From Pseudoxanthomonas suwonensis (lineage in GTDB: Bacteria > Pseudomonadota > Gammaproteobacteria > Xanthomonadales > Xanthomonadaceae): a stretch of DNA of 64,000 nt. Positions 25,378 to 33,733 of the stretch are shown here, in pieces. Under the pieces are notes generated by a model that was given only the letters and a program-made list of their open reading frames with translations, did no database searches and had not been told where the DNA came from. Both the position numbers and the translations under genes were made by a program. The first letter of the stretch is position 1; each line of letters starts with the position of its first letter. The DNA lies in the NCBI RefSeq assembly GCF_000972865.1, contig NZ_CP011144.1, forward strand, positions 3,717,118-3,781,117, in the 5' to 3' direction.

Positions 25378-27582
25378 TCAGGCGGCCGATCCGGCCGCGG
25401 CGGGCAGGGTCGACAGCGGCGCCGGGCGGCCGATGTGGTAGCCCTGGACCCAGTCGACCTGCAGTTCCTCCAGCGCCGCCAGGATCCCGGCGTCCTCGAC
25501 GTACTCGGCGACGGTCTCGGCCTGGTAGGCGCGGGCGATGGCGACCATCGCCCGGACCAGGTCGCGGTCGCGCGGGTTGTCGGCGACGTTGCGGACGAAG
25601 GTGCCGTCGATCTTGACCAGGTCGATCGGCAGCTGCTGCAGCCGCTCGAAGCTCTGCATGCCGGTGCCGAAGTCGTCCAGCGCGATCAGGCAGCCGCGCT
25701 GGCTGAGGCCGTCCAGCAGCGGCCGCACCTGGGCCAGGCTGCCGCCGACCGCGCGCTCGGTGATCTCGAAGCACAGCCGCTCGGCGCAGCCGGGGAAGAT
25801 GTCGAGCTGGTACAGCAGCCAGTTGCGGAAGTTCTCCGACACCAGGCTGCGGCCGGTCAGGTTCACGGTCAGGCGCTGGTAGGGCAGCGTGGCGGCGTGG
25901 TCGCGCATCCAGGCCAGCAGGGTCTCGATCACCGCGCGGTCGAGTTCGACCACGCCGCGGCTGGCGTCGAGCTCGCCCATGTAGTCGCGCGGCATCAGCA
26001 GGCGGCCGTCGTCGGTGCGCAGGCGGCACAGGATCTCGCCCATCGACGCGGCGCCGCCGGACAGGCGCCGGATCGGCTGCAGGTGCAGCTCCAGCTGGCG
26101 CCGACGCAGCAGCGACAGGGCCAGCGAGTGGGTCTCCAGCACCGCGCGCAGCGCGGCCGGGTCGCTGAGCCCGGGGGTGGCGAACACCGGCGCGGTCTCG
26201 CCGCGCCGGCGCGCGGCCTGCATCGCCCCGTAGGCCGCGTCCAGCGCCAGGTCCAGCGACTGCTGGCTGTTGTCGCGCAGGGGACACACGCCCAGGTGCG
26301 GTTCGATCCGCACCTGCGACTCGCCCAGGTTGAACTCGAAGTGCTCGATCCGCGCCAGCAGCGCCTTCCACGACAGATCCTGCGCGCGCGGCACCAGCGC
26401 GAAGCGGCCCATGCCGAGCGTGTAGGCCTGCACCTCCGGGGCCAGGTGGTCGTGGATCGCGGCGGTCAGCGCCTCCTGCGCCGGCAGCCCGTAGCCGGCC
26501 ATCAGGTTGTCCAGGTGTTCGATGCCCAGGCAGCCGATCTCCGCCGGCGGCTGCGGGTGATGGGCCAGGTCGTGGCGCAGCGCGTTGATGTTGGGCACGC
26601 CGCTGAGGCCGTCGCGGCGGCTCTCCTGGGCCAGGCGCGCGATCGCGCGGCGGTTGTCGCGGCCGATCACCAGGGTCAGCACCATCAGCTGCTGCAGGAT
26701 GCTCATCTCGAAGCCGATCTGCAGCAGGTGCAGGGCGTCGGTGCGCAGGCCCGCGCGGGTACCGGCGCCGACCAGGTAGACCAGCAGCATGGTCACCGCG
26801 GCGATCAGCGGCGCCGACCAGCGCCACGGCAGCCGCAACACCGCCCAGACCATCAGTGCGGCGAGCATGAAGCGCTGGTCGATCAGGCCGCCGAGCGGGT
26901 GCTCGCCCTGCTTCGGCAGGGCCCACAGCAGCGCGGTCAGCAGCATCGAGTAGCCGCCCAGCAGCATCCATTCCCACCACAGCATGCGGCTGGGTATCGG
27001 CGCCGGCTCGTGGCGGCCGGTGAAGTACAGGACGATCGGCAGGGTCAGGCAGAGCACGCCGAAGAAGCGGGAGAAGCCGACCTGCAGGGTATGGTCGAGC
27101 AGGTTGGGCGGGCTGACGGCGGAGAACAGTCCGTTGACCAGCGCATGGCCCAGGGCCCAGCCCAGCGGATAGAGCACGAACGCGATCGCGCCGAAGGGCA
27201 CGATGTCGCGCTGCCGGATCCGCGCCTGCTCGGGCGGGCGCGGCCAGCCCATCCAGTGCGCGCACAGCACTGTCCAGCCGTACATGGCCGCGTACAGCGG
27301 CAGCGAGCGCAGCAACAGGGACAGGGCCGTGCCCTCGGGCGCGCGCAGCAGCAGCTGCAGGCACCAGGCCAGGAGCAGCGACAGATAGCCGATACGGAAA
27401 TACAGCTTGTGTGGCGAGAGCATCGCCAGCGCCAGCAGCAGACCCCATTGCAGGTGGGCCAGCGAGGCGGGCTCGCCGTCGCCGAAGCCCGGCCAGTAGG
27501 GGATGGTGAGCAGCGGCAGGACAAAGCAGGTCACCGCGATCAGGATCGCGTCGCGTGTATTGCGCCGGCTCCATCGGTCCAT
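25378..27582 (-). CDS. Membrane EAL-domain protein with degenerate GGDEF-like region
   Basis: 734 residues. Seven or eight hydrophobic segments (about 12-300, MASE-like) are followed by a degenerate GGDEF-like region (RRDGLSGVPNINALRHDL, no GGDEF motif) and an EAL domain from about 495. The EAL signature reads MGEILCRL. The other catalytic positions look intact: NLTGRSL, CFEITE, LDDFGTG, VKIDGTFVRN and AEYVED. A working c-di-GMP phosphodiesterase is therefore plausible. It lies between fliR and flhB in the flagellar locus, suggesting local control of c-di-GMP for motility (inference). The ATG at 27582 follows AGGGGG-rich sequence. Confidence 0.85.
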   Translation of the reverse strand: MDRWSRRNTRDAILIAVTCFVLPLLTIPYWPGFGDGEPASLAHLQWGLLLALAMLSPHKLYFRIGYLSLLLAWCLQLLLRAPEGTALSLLLRSLPLYAAMYGWTVLCAHWMGWPRPPEQARIRQRDIVPFGAIAFVLYPLGWALGHALVNGLFSAVSPPNLLDHTLQVGFSRFFGVLCLTLPIVLYFTGRHEPAPIPSRMLWWEWMLLGGYSMLLTALLWALPKQGEHPLGGLIDQRFMLAALMVWAVLRLPWRWSAPLIAAVTMLLVYLVGAGTRAGLRTDALHLLQIGFEMSILQQLMVLTLVIGRDNRRAIARLAQESRRDGLSGVPNINALRHDLAHHPQPPAEIGCLGIEHLDNLMAGYGLPAQEALTAAIHDHLAPEVQAYTLGMGRFALVPRAQDLSWKALLARIEHFEFNLGESQVRIEPHLGVCPLRDNSQQSLDLALDAAYGAMQAARRRGETAPVFATPGLSDPAALRAVLETHSLALSLLRRRQLELHLQPIRRLSGGAASMGEILCRLRTDDGRLLMPRDYMGELDASRGVVELDRAVIETLLAWMRDHAATLPYQRLTVNLTGRSLVSENFRNWLLYQLDIFPGCAERLCFEITERAVGGSLAQVRPLLDGLSQRGCLIALDDFGTGMQSFERLQQLPIDLVKIDGTFVRNVADNPRDRDLVRAMVAIARAYQAETVAEYVEDAGILAALEELQVDWVQGYHIGRPAPLSTLPAAAGSAA

Positions 27583-27682
27583 GACGCCCCCTGCGTCACT
27601 GCCTGCGGCCACTATGCGGCCGCGGCCGGCAAATGAAAAGATGCTTCGCCGGTTCGGGGAGGGGGCAACGGTAACGGCCAGA

Positions 27683-27849
27683 GCGTTGGGCGTGGTCGGC
27701 TTCGGGCTGAGCCGCGGCAGGCTGGGTGTGTTGCGGTCGTCTCGGCGGCACATCCGTGTGCCGACTCGCCGACGCGGCCATCCATGGCTGTTGCCGCAAC
27801 ACACCCGGCCTGCCACGTCTTCGGGGGCTTTGGAGGCGCGGCTCCGTTC
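27683..27849 (+). repeat. Palindromic element, type A copy 1 (167 nt)
   Basis: First of three copies, each exactly 167 nt. A 21-bp outer stem (27716-27736 with 27794-27814, one mismatch) encloses two small hairpins: GGCACA-TCCG-TGTGCC (27747-27762) and one around GGCCATCCATGGCT (27776-27789). The flanks GTGGTCGGCTTCGGGCTGAG on the left and CACGTCTTCGGG on the right are shared with the other copies. It lies in the fliR-EAL gene gap. Confidence 0.85.
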
Positions 27850-27867
27850 GCGTCGGCGACCTGCTCT

Positions 27868-27965
27868 TGTAGGAGCCGGGCTTGCCTGCGACGCGACGCC
27901 GTCGGCACAGGCGAGGTCCTCATGCTTCGGACGCCCGTGTCGCCGACTGAAGTCAGCTCCTACAG
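27868..27965 (+). repeat. GTAGGAGC-type REP-like palindrome (copy 1)
   Basis: About 98 nt. It begins TGTAGGAGCCGGGCTTGC, has a central CGACGCCGTCGGCACAGGCGA, and ends GAAGTCAGCTCCTACA so that both arms carry TGTAGGAGC. It follows the type A element directly in the same gap. Confidence 0.85.
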
Positions 27966-27988
27966 GAGAGCGGTGGCGTCGCGGCTGT

Positions 27989-28070
27989 TGTAGGAGCCGG
28001 GTTCAGCCGGCGACCCGACGCCGTCGGCACAGCCGACTTCCTCCTGGTACCGACGCCCGTGCCGCCCATG
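27989..28070 (+). repeat. GTAGGAGC-type REP-like palindrome (copy 2, right arm lost)
   Basis: The left arm (TGTAGGAGCCGGGTTCAGCC) and centre (CGACGCCGTCGGCACAG) are present, but the right arm decays after CGACGCCCGTGCCG, about 40 bp before the fliR stop. With the two preceding elements it fills most of the 527-bp gap 27583-28109. Confidence 0.7.
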
Positions 28071-28109
28071 AATGCGCGCGTGCACAAGCGCCGGTCGTGC
28101 CGGGTGCGC

Positions 28110-28904
28110 TCAGGGCGCCGGGAAGCGGGCGCCGCTGGCGAAGGCCGCGTCGAACAGCCGCTGCACCGGCGCAGCCAGTTCCCCGGCCAGCACCGCCAGC
28201 AGGAACAGGCCGCTCAGCACCGCCACCGGCAGGCCCAGCTGGATCGGATTGAGCTGCGGCGCAGCGCGGGCCAGCACGCCGAAGGCCAGGTTGGTCGCCA
28301 GCAGCGCGACCATTACCGGCAGGGCCAGGATCAGGCCGCCACGCAGGACCAGCGAGAACAGCTCGATGACCACGCCCAGGCTGGCGCCGGTGTCGGGCCA
28401 CGCCGCGGCCACCGGCAGCGCCTGGTAGCTGCGCACCAGCAGCGCGACCATGGCCAGGTGGCCGTCGGCGGCGAAGAACAGCAGGCCGAAGGCGATGTAG
28501 AACCATTGCCCCACGACGGCGGAACTGGTGCCACGCAGCGGGTCGTTCATCTGCGCGAAGGCCAGGCCCATGCCCTGCGAGACCAGTTCGCCGGCCAGCG
28601 CGCCGGCCTCGAACACCAGGCGCAGGACGAAGCCCATCGCCACCCCCAGCGCCAGTTCGCGGGCTACCCCTATGACGGTCGCCGCATCCACCCCGGCCGA
28701 CTGCGGCGGCGCGGGTAGCATCGGCGCGATCGCCATCGCCAGGGTGCCGGCCAACAGCACCCGCACCCGCACCGGCACCGCGCGGGTGCCGATCAGCGGC
28801 ATCGCCATCAGCATCGCGCCGGTGCGCAGCATGGTCCACATGATCGTGCCGATCATGCCGAAGGCCTGCTGGCCGTCGATGACCATGGCGGTGGCGGCGT
28901 CCAC
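28110..28904 (-). CDS. fliR: Flagellar export gate protein FliR
   Basis: 264 residues, strongly hydrophobic with about six membrane segments and the family block FAQMNDPLRGTSSAVVGQWFYIAFGLLFFAADGH. FliR joins FliP and FliQ in the export gate core. The start codon is GTG, 12 bp after the fliQ stop. It is the last gene of the fliLMNOPQR unit; repeats follow it. Confidence 0.96.
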   Translation of the reverse strand: MDAATAMVIDGQQAFGMIGTIMWTMLRTGAMLMAMPLIGTRAVPVRVRVLLAGTLAMAIAPMLPAPPQSAGVDAATVIGVARELALGVAMGFVLRLVFEAGALAGELVSQGMGLAFAQMNDPLRGTSSAVVGQWFYIAFGLLFFAADGHLAMVALLVRSYQALPVAAAWPDTGASLGVVIELFSLVLRGGLILALPVMVALLATNLAFGVLARAAPQLNPIQLGLPVAVLSGLFLLAVLAGELAAPVQRLFDAAFASGARFPAP

Positions 28905-28916
28905 GGGCGCTCGCGC

Positions 28917-29186
28917 TCAGCCGATCAGGTGCGGGATGCGCTGGAACAGCGCGGTGGTGTAGTCGACCAGGTAGGCGAGCAGGAAACTGCCGAGCGCGAA
29001 CAGCGAGGCGGTCAGCGCGACCGCCTTGGCGATGAAGGCGATGGTCGGCTCGTTGAGCTGGGTGGCGGCCTGGATGATGCCGACCACCACGCCGACCACC
29101 AGCACCGCCAGCAGCAGCGGGCCGCCGACCCAGAGCGCGACCTCGAGGCCGCGGCGCAGTTCGGTCAGGGCGAGTTCGGGGGACAT
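28917..29186 (-). CDS. fliQ: Flagellar export gate protein FliQ
   Basis: 89 residues with two membrane helices (VGGPLLLAVLVVGVVVGIIQAATQL and AKAVALTASLFALGSFLLAYLVDYT) and the conserved Q-x-N-E segment QLNEPTIAFIAK between them. The family is invariably about 89 residues. FliQ packs around FliP5FliR1 in the export gate. It is 2 bp downstream of fliP. Confidence 0.97.
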   Translation of the reverse strand: MSPELALTELRRGLEVALWVGGPLLLAVLVVGVVVGIIQAATQLNEPTIAFIAKAVALTASLFALGSFLLAYLVDYTTALFQRIPHLIG

Positions 29187-29188
29187 GC

Positions 29189-29959
29189 TCAGACCCCGTT
29201 GAAGCTGGCGGCCAGCGTGCCCACCGTCAGCACCCAGCCGTCGACCAGCACGAACAGCAGGATCTTGAACGGCGCCGAGATCAGCATCGGCGACAGCATC
29301 ATCATGCCCATCGACATCAGCACGCTGGCCACGACCAGGTCGATGATCACGAACGGGATGAAGATCAGGAAGCCGATCTCGAACGCGGTCTTCAGTTCGG
29401 AGGTCACGAACGAGGCGACCAGCACCGGGAACGGCACGTCGTCCGGGCCGGCGTAGGTGTCGTGCCCGGCCAGGCCGGCGAAGGTCATCAGGTCGGTCTC
29501 GCGCACCTGCGCCAGCATGAAGCCGCGCAGCGGCGCGCTGCCCAGGTCCCAGGCGGTGCGGAAGTCGATCTCGCCGTTGAGGTAGGGCGCGAAGCCGGCG
29601 TCCCAGGCGGTCTGCCAGACCGGCATCATTACCATCGCGGTCAGGAACAGGGCCAGGCCGACCAGCACCTGGTTGGACGGGGTCTGGCCGGTGCCCAGCG
29701 CCTGGCGCAGCAGCGCCAGCACGATGATGATCCGGGTGAAGGCGGTCATCACCAGCAGCAGCGACGGCAGCAGGGTGATCGCCGTCATCAGCAGCAGGGT
29801 CTGCAGCGGCACGCTGACCGGTGCGTCGCCGATCCGGCCGACGGTCACGTCGGGCAGGGCGGGGACCTGCGCCGGCGCCGCCGCCGCCAGCAGCGGCGCG
29901 CAGGCGAGCAGCAGCAGGAGCAGCGGCAGGGCGAAGCGTTTGAAGCTCTGGCGCGACAT
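29189..29959 (-). CDS. fliP: Flagellar export gate protein FliP
   Basis: 256 residues. A cleavable signal peptide (RFALPLLLLLLACAPLLAAAAPAQ), then VPLQTLLLMTAITLLPSLLLVMTAFTRIIIVLALLRQALGTGQTPSNQVLVGLALFLT and FEIGFLIFIPFVIIDLVVASVLMSMGMMMLSP are the diagnostic FliP segments. It forms the pentameric pore of the export gate. The gene is 1 bp from fliO. Confidence 0.97.
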   Translation of the reverse strand: MSRQSFKRFALPLLLLLLACAPLLAAAAPAQVPALPDVTVGRIGDAPVSVPLQTLLLMTAITLLPSLLLVMTAFTRIIIVLALLRQALGTGQTPSNQVLVGLALFLTAMVMMPVWQTAWDAGFAPYLNGEIDFRTAWDLGSAPLRGFMLAQVRETDLMTFAGLAGHDTYAGPDDVPFPVLVASFVTSELKTAFEIGFLIFIPFVIIDLVVASVLMSMGMMMLSPMLISAPFKILLFVLVDGWVLTVGTLAASFNGV

Positions 29960-29960
29960 C

Positions 29961-30371
29961 TCAGGCGTCCTTGCGCAGCCGCTGCGACAGCAGCTGGGCG
30001 AAATTGGGCAGTTCTTTCAGATTGGGCAGGCTGGGCAGCTTCGCCGGCGCGACCGGCGGCAGCGGCTGCGGCAGTTCGTGCAGGCGGGAAATGCCGGCCG
30101 GGGTCACGCCGAGCAGCAACTGCTGCCCGCCGACCTCGACCACCACCGCGCGCTCCTTGGCGCCCAGCTGCAGGCTGGCCACCACCCGCAGGCCGTCGGC
30201 CGGGCGCAGGCCGGCGCCGGGCAGGCGCCGCAGCAGCCAGGCCAGGCCCAGGATCAGTCCGAGCACCAGCAGCAGCGCGAAGAACGCGCCGAACACGCCG
30301 GGCGTCGCCGGTGCCTGGGCCGCGGCCGGTGCGGCCGCGCCGAGCATCGCGATGGCGGCCGAAGCGCTCAA
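29961..30371 (-). CDS. fliO: Flagellar export accessory protein FliO
   Basis: 136 residues: a short N-terminal secretion-like segment, one membrane helix (VFGAFFALLLVLGLILGLAWLLRRL) and the cytoplasmic FliO domain (GLRVVASLQLGAKERAVVVEVGGQQLLLGVTPAGISRLHEL). It helps FliP assemble. The start is TTG in a TTGA overlap with the fliN stop (30368-30371). An in-frame ATG eight codons downstream (MLGAAAPA) is the alternative, but the overlap favours coupling. Confidence 0.88.
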   Translation of the reverse strand: MSASAAIAMLGAAAPAAAQAPATPGVFGAFFALLLVLGLILGLAWLLRRLPGAGLRPADGLRVVASLQLGAKERAVVVEVGGQQLLLGVTPAGISRLHELPQPLPPVAPAKLPSLPNLKELPNFAQLLSQRLRKDA

Positions 30372-30703
30372 CGCAGTCTCCGGATCCGCTCGCTGGGGCT
30401 GACCACGTCGGTCAGGCGCACGCCGAAGCGGTCGTTGATCACCACCACCTCGCCGTGCGCGATCAGGGTGCCGTTGACGTACACGTCCAGCGGTTCGCCG
30501 GCGCCGCGCTCCAGCTCGATCACCGAGCCCTGGTTGAGCTGCAGCAGGTTGCGGATCGGCATGCGCGCGCGCCCGACTTCCAGCGACAGCGTGACCGGGA
30601 CGTCGAGGATCACGTCCAGGTTCAGGTCGCGGGCATCGGCGGCCACGTCCGACTGCAGTGCGTCGAACTGCGCCAGGGCGGTGTCGGTGTCTTGGGTGTT
30701 CAT
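30368..30703 (-). CDS. fliN: Flagellar switch protein FliN
   Basis: 111 residues. The SpoA/FliN domain reads LDVILDVPVTLSLEVGRARMPIRNLLQLNQGSVIELERGAGEPLDVYVNGTLIAHGEVVVINDRFGVRLTDVVSPSERI, near-canonical. FliN forms the bottom of the C-ring and binds FliH. The ATG overlaps the fliM stop by 4 bp. Confidence 0.97.
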   Translation of the reverse strand: MNTQDTDTALAQFDALQSDVAADARDLNLDVILDVPVTLSLEVGRARMPIRNLLQLNQGSVIELERGAGEPLDVYVNGTLIAHGEVVVINDRFGVRLTDVVSPSERIRRLR

Positions 30704-31719
30704 GCGGGTGTTTCCTCGGTGACGACGGGGAGGCGGGGCTGCGGGGCGCCAGGGGGGCGGGTCTGCACGATCTTCACCGCGTTGCGGCCGTTGGCCACGC
30801 CGAACTCGCCGGTGAACACGGGGATGTCCTCGACGCAGACCGGTACCGACGGCGGCAGCTCGATCGGCAGGATGTCGCCGACCTTCATCCGGGTGAGCTG
30901 GCGCAGGTCGATGCGCTTGCGCGCGAGCACGCTGGAGACGGTGACCTCGGCCAGCATCAGCTGCTCGCGCAGGGTCGTGTTCCAGCTCTCGTCGCGGTCG
31001 ATGCGGTCGCTCTGGATGCCGGCGTCGAGTAGTTCGCGGATCGGCTCGAGCATGGAATAGGGCAGGGTCACGTGGATCTCGCCGCCGCCGCCGTCCAGCT
31101 CGACGTGGAAGCGGCTGACCACCACGTACTCGCGCGGGGTGACGATGTTGGCGAAGTGCGGGTTGATCTCGGAGTTGATGTACTCGAACTCCACGTCCAT
31201 CACCGGCGCCCAGGCCTCCACCAGGTCGGCGAAGGTCTGCTTGAGCAGCAGCTGGATCACCCGCATCTCGGTGGGGGTGAACTCGCGGCCCTCGATCCGG
31301 GTGGGATAGCGGCCGTCGCCGCCGAAGAAGTTGTCCACCACGCTGAACACCAGCTTCGGCTCGAACACGATCAGGCCCATGCCGCGCAGCGGCTTGAAGC
31401 GGATCAGGTTGAGGTTGGTCGGCACGTACAGCGAGTGCATGTACTCGCCGAACTTGACTAGGTCGATGCCGCGCACCGACAGGTCGGCCGAACGGCGGAT
31501 CAGGTTGAACAGGCCGATCCGCCACAGCCGCACGAAGCGCTCGTTGACCATCTCCAGGGTCGGCATCCGGCCGCGGATGATCCGGTCCTGGCTGGCGAAG
31601 TCGTAGGTGCGGGCCACGCCGGGATCGACCGGCTCCGGCTCGGTGTTCACCGCGCCGGAGTCGACGCCGTGCAGCAGCGCGTCGATCTCGTCCTGGGACA
31701 GCAGGTCGTTGATGCTCAT
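30700..31719 (-). CDS. fliM: Flagellar switch protein FliM
   Basis: 339 residues. The N-terminal CheY-P-binding peptide is LLSQDEIDALLHG (about 6-18). The middle CheC-like domain carries the GGXG-type block (FFGGDGRYPTRIEGREFTPTE). The C-terminal SpoA domain (GDILPIELPPSVPVCVEDIPVFTGEFGVANGRNAVKIV) packs with FliN. FliM receives the chemotaxis signal and links the C-ring to FliG. It is 18 bp downstream of fliL and overlaps fliN. Confidence 0.97.
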   Translation of the reverse strand: MSINDLLSQDEIDALLHGVDSGAVNTEPEPVDPGVARTYDFASQDRIIRGRMPTLEMVNERFVRLWRIGLFNLIRRSADLSVRGIDLVKFGEYMHSLYVPTNLNLIRFKPLRGMGLIVFEPKLVFSVVDNFFGGDGRYPTRIEGREFTPTEMRVIQLLLKQTFADLVEAWAPVMDVEFEYINSEINPHFANIVTPREYVVVSRFHVELDGGGGEIHVTLPYSMLEPIRELLDAGIQSDRIDRDESWNTTLREQLMLAEVTVSSVLARKRIDLRQLTRMKVGDILPIELPPSVPVCVEDIPVFTGEFGVANGRNAVKIVQTRPPGAPQPRLPVVTEETPA

Positions 31720-31737
31720 GGGCGCGGGCCGCTTCCG

Positions 31738-32268
31738 TTACTGGGTGACGAAGCTGGTGAACAGCAGGTCTTCGGCGGCCGGGGTTCCGGTCTCGGCGCG
31801 CATCAGCTTGCGCACCTCGGCCAGGGCCTGGGCCTGCAGCCGTTCCTTGCCGGCGCGGTCGGCGATGCCGTGCGCGTCCTGCTGCGCCAGCAGCATCAGC
31901 AGGCAGGCGCGGATCGCCGGGGCGTGGCGTTCCAGGTGGGCCAGCGCGCCGCTGTCGCGGGTCATCAGCTGGATCTCGACCTGCAGGTACTGCGGGCCGC
32001 CGTTGGCGCCGTGGAGGTTGACCACGAACGGCGGCTCCAGGGCCAGGTACTGGGCCGGTGCCGGCAGCTTGGGCTTGCTCGCCTCGGCGGCGGCCTGCTC
32101 GGCTTCGGCGGCCTGGCGCGAGGTCCAGTACCAGCCGCCACCGGCGGCAGCGGCGGCGAGCACGGCCACCGCGCTGATGATCAGCGGCAGCTTGCCGCCG
32201 GCCTTGGCGGCGGGTGCGGCGCTCTTCGGCGCCGGGGAGCGGGAATTCTTGTCGGCTGCGGCGGCCAC
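31738..32268 (-). CDS. fliL: Flagellar basal body protein FliL
   Basis: 176 residues with one membrane helix (LPLIISAVAVLAAAAAGGGWYW) and the periplasmic FliL domain (YLALEPPFVVNLHGANGGPQYLQVEIQLMTRD...LLMLLAQQDAHGIADRAGKERLQAQALAEVRKL). FliL surrounds the stator and supports torque. The GTG start has AGGAG 8 nt upstream. It opens the fliLMNOPQR unit, with its own sigma-54-type site upstream, separated from fliK by a repeat-bearing gap. Confidence 0.93.
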   Translation of the reverse strand: MAAAADKNSRSPAPKSAAPAAKAGGKLPLIISAVAVLAAAAAGGGWYWTSRQAAEAEQAAAEASKPKLPAPAQYLALEPPFVVNLHGANGGPQYLQVEIQLMTRDSGALAHLERHAPAIRACLLMLLAQQDAHGIADRAGKERLQAQALAEVRKLMRAETGTPAAEDLLFTSFVTQ

Positions 32269-32300
32269 GCGTCGTCTCCTGGAGGTTGCCCCGGTCAGGA

Positions 32301-32316
32301 TGCAAGCGGTGTGCCG
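32301..32316 (-). promoter_or_regulatory. Candidate sigma-54 promoter of fliL
   Basis: On the minus strand CGGCAC-N5-TTGCA, GG and GC doublets correctly spaced, 33 bp before the fliL GTG. It would start the fliLMNOPQR transcript separately from fliE-K. Confidence 0.65.
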
Positions 32317-32344
32317 TGGTCGCGGCGGGGTTTTGACGGGGAGG

Positions 32345-32500
32345 GAATTTCCTTCTCCCTTCGGGACAGGGTGCCCTCGGGGTAGAAGGTGCCCCGAAGG
32401 GGCGGATGAGGGTACGGGGAGGCCCGCGCGGTCTGGATTGCCGCGGGCTGCCCGACCCTCACCCCAACCCCTCTCCCGTACGGAGAGGGGCTCCAGCGCG
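32345..32500. repeat. CCCTC-rich repeat remnant between fliK and fliL
   Basis: Two converging blocks, TTCTCCCTTCGGGACAGGG...CCCCGAAGGGGCGGATGAGGG and GACCCTCACCCCAACCCCTC...GGAGAGGGG, each a short hairpin. They are separated by a GCCCGCGCGG..CCGCGGGC stem. This has the look of the non-autonomous repeats common between genes in xanthomonads. A related CCCTCCC..GGGAGGG block lies at 56040-56072. It divides fliK from fliL. Confidence 0.5.
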
Positions 32501-32551
32501 GGCCGTCAGCGCTGGAGGGAGATGGGCTCCGGGCAGAAGGGCCCGGCGCGG

Positions 32552-33733
32552 CTAGGCGTAGGCGTCGAGCAGGCCGCGGGCGATGCGTTGCAGCGGTGCC
32601 GCGGCAGCGGGCTCGTCGCCGGTGCCGTCGCCGCCGCCCGGGCCATCGGACGAGCGACCCTGCCGCTCGCCGCCGTCCTGCCGCGATTGCTGGCCGACGC
32701 CGGCATGGGCCAGCTGGAAGCCGTGCTGGCCGAGCATCTCGCGCAGGCGCGGCAGGCCGTTCTCCAGCGCCTGGCGGACTTCCGGCTGGGCACTGCTGAA
32801 ATCGGCGCTGATGCGGTCGCCGTCCAGTTGCAGGCGGATCTCGACCGGGCCCAGTTCCTGCGGTGAGATGCGGATGTGGGCGTGGCCGATCTTCTGCCCG
32901 GCCAGCCACTGCACGTGGGCGCCGACATCGTCGGCGAAGCCTTCGCCGTGCAGCTGCGGCACCGGTGCCGGCGCGGCGGAAAGCGGCGGCGCCGGTGCGG
33001 TGGCGCTGGCCGCACCCGCAGGTGCCGCGGGCTGCAGGGCGAACGCCAGGCCTGGCGCCGCCGTCGGCCTGGCGCCGGCCTTGTCATCACCGGCGGCTGC
33101 GTCGACCTCCTGGAGCAGCCCGGCCATGGCTTCGCCGGGCAGCGGCTCGGCCGCTGCCTGCGTGGCCTGCACGGTCTGGCTGGCCTGCCGGGACGGTGCC
33201 GCCAGTGCGTTGGCCGCCGCGGCGATGCCCGGCCCGGCATTGCCCGACAGGCTGCCGTGCGGTGGCTGCGTCTGGTCATCGCCGGCAGCAGCGGCAGGCG
33301 TCGGGGACGCGGCGGGGATGGCGGGAGGAGCGGTAGCGGCAGCGGTCGGATCGAGCAGGCTGGCCAGCCCCGGCGGCGGCCAGCCGCCGGCTGCGATGTC
33401 GGTTTCCCTGGCGGATGCGCTGCTGGTGTCGGTGCTGGTGGCGGTGACGGCTGCTTCGGACCCGTCGACCGGCGCCGGTTCGGGTCGCGCGTCGGCCGTC
33501 CGCTGGCGTTGGCCGTCGCGGTCGGCGGCGCCGGTGCGGCGTTGGTCGCCTGCGTCGCGGCGGGAGGCCGCCGCCGCGCTCGACGCCTTCGCGTCCGTCG
33601 TCTCCGCCTTGTGTGCGCCGCCGTCGAGCAGGCGCGAGAAATCCTCGCCGCCGGCGGCGCCGCTGCCGTTGCCGGACTGGGGCGCGGACTGCGGCTGCGC
33701 CGGCCCGGGACCGCCGATCGCCGGCAGGTTCAA
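32552..33733 (-). CDS. fliK: Flagellar hook-length control protein FliK
   Basis: 393 residues. The first 270 are low-complexity, rich in Ala, Pro, Asp and Gln. The C-terminal Flg_hook domain (AHVQWLAGQKIGHAHIRISPQELGPVEIRLQLDGDRISADFSSAQPEVRQALENGLPRLREMLGQHGFQLAHAGV) is typical. FliK measures the hook and switches FlhB specificity. The start is TTG, 7 nt after AGGAG, in a TTGA overlap with the fliJ stop (33730-33733). Confidence 0.92.
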   Translation of the reverse strand: MNLPAIGGPGPAQPQSAPQSGNGSGAAGGEDFSRLLDGGAHKAETTDAKASSAAAASRRDAGDQRRTGAADRDGQRQRTADARPEPAPVDGSEAAVTATSTDTSSASARETDIAAGGWPPPGLASLLDPTAAATAPPAIPAASPTPAAAAGDDQTQPPHGSLSGNAGPGIAAAANALAAPSRQASQTVQATQAAAEPLPGEAMAGLLQEVDAAAGDDKAGARPTAAPGLAFALQPAAPAGAASATAPAPPLSAAPAPVPQLHGEGFADDVGAHVQWLAGQKIGHAHIRISPQELGPVEIRLQLDGDRISADFSSAQPEVRQALENGLPRLREMLGQHGFQLAHAGVGQQSRQDGGERQGRSSDGPGGGDGTGDEPAAAAPLQRIARGLLDAYA

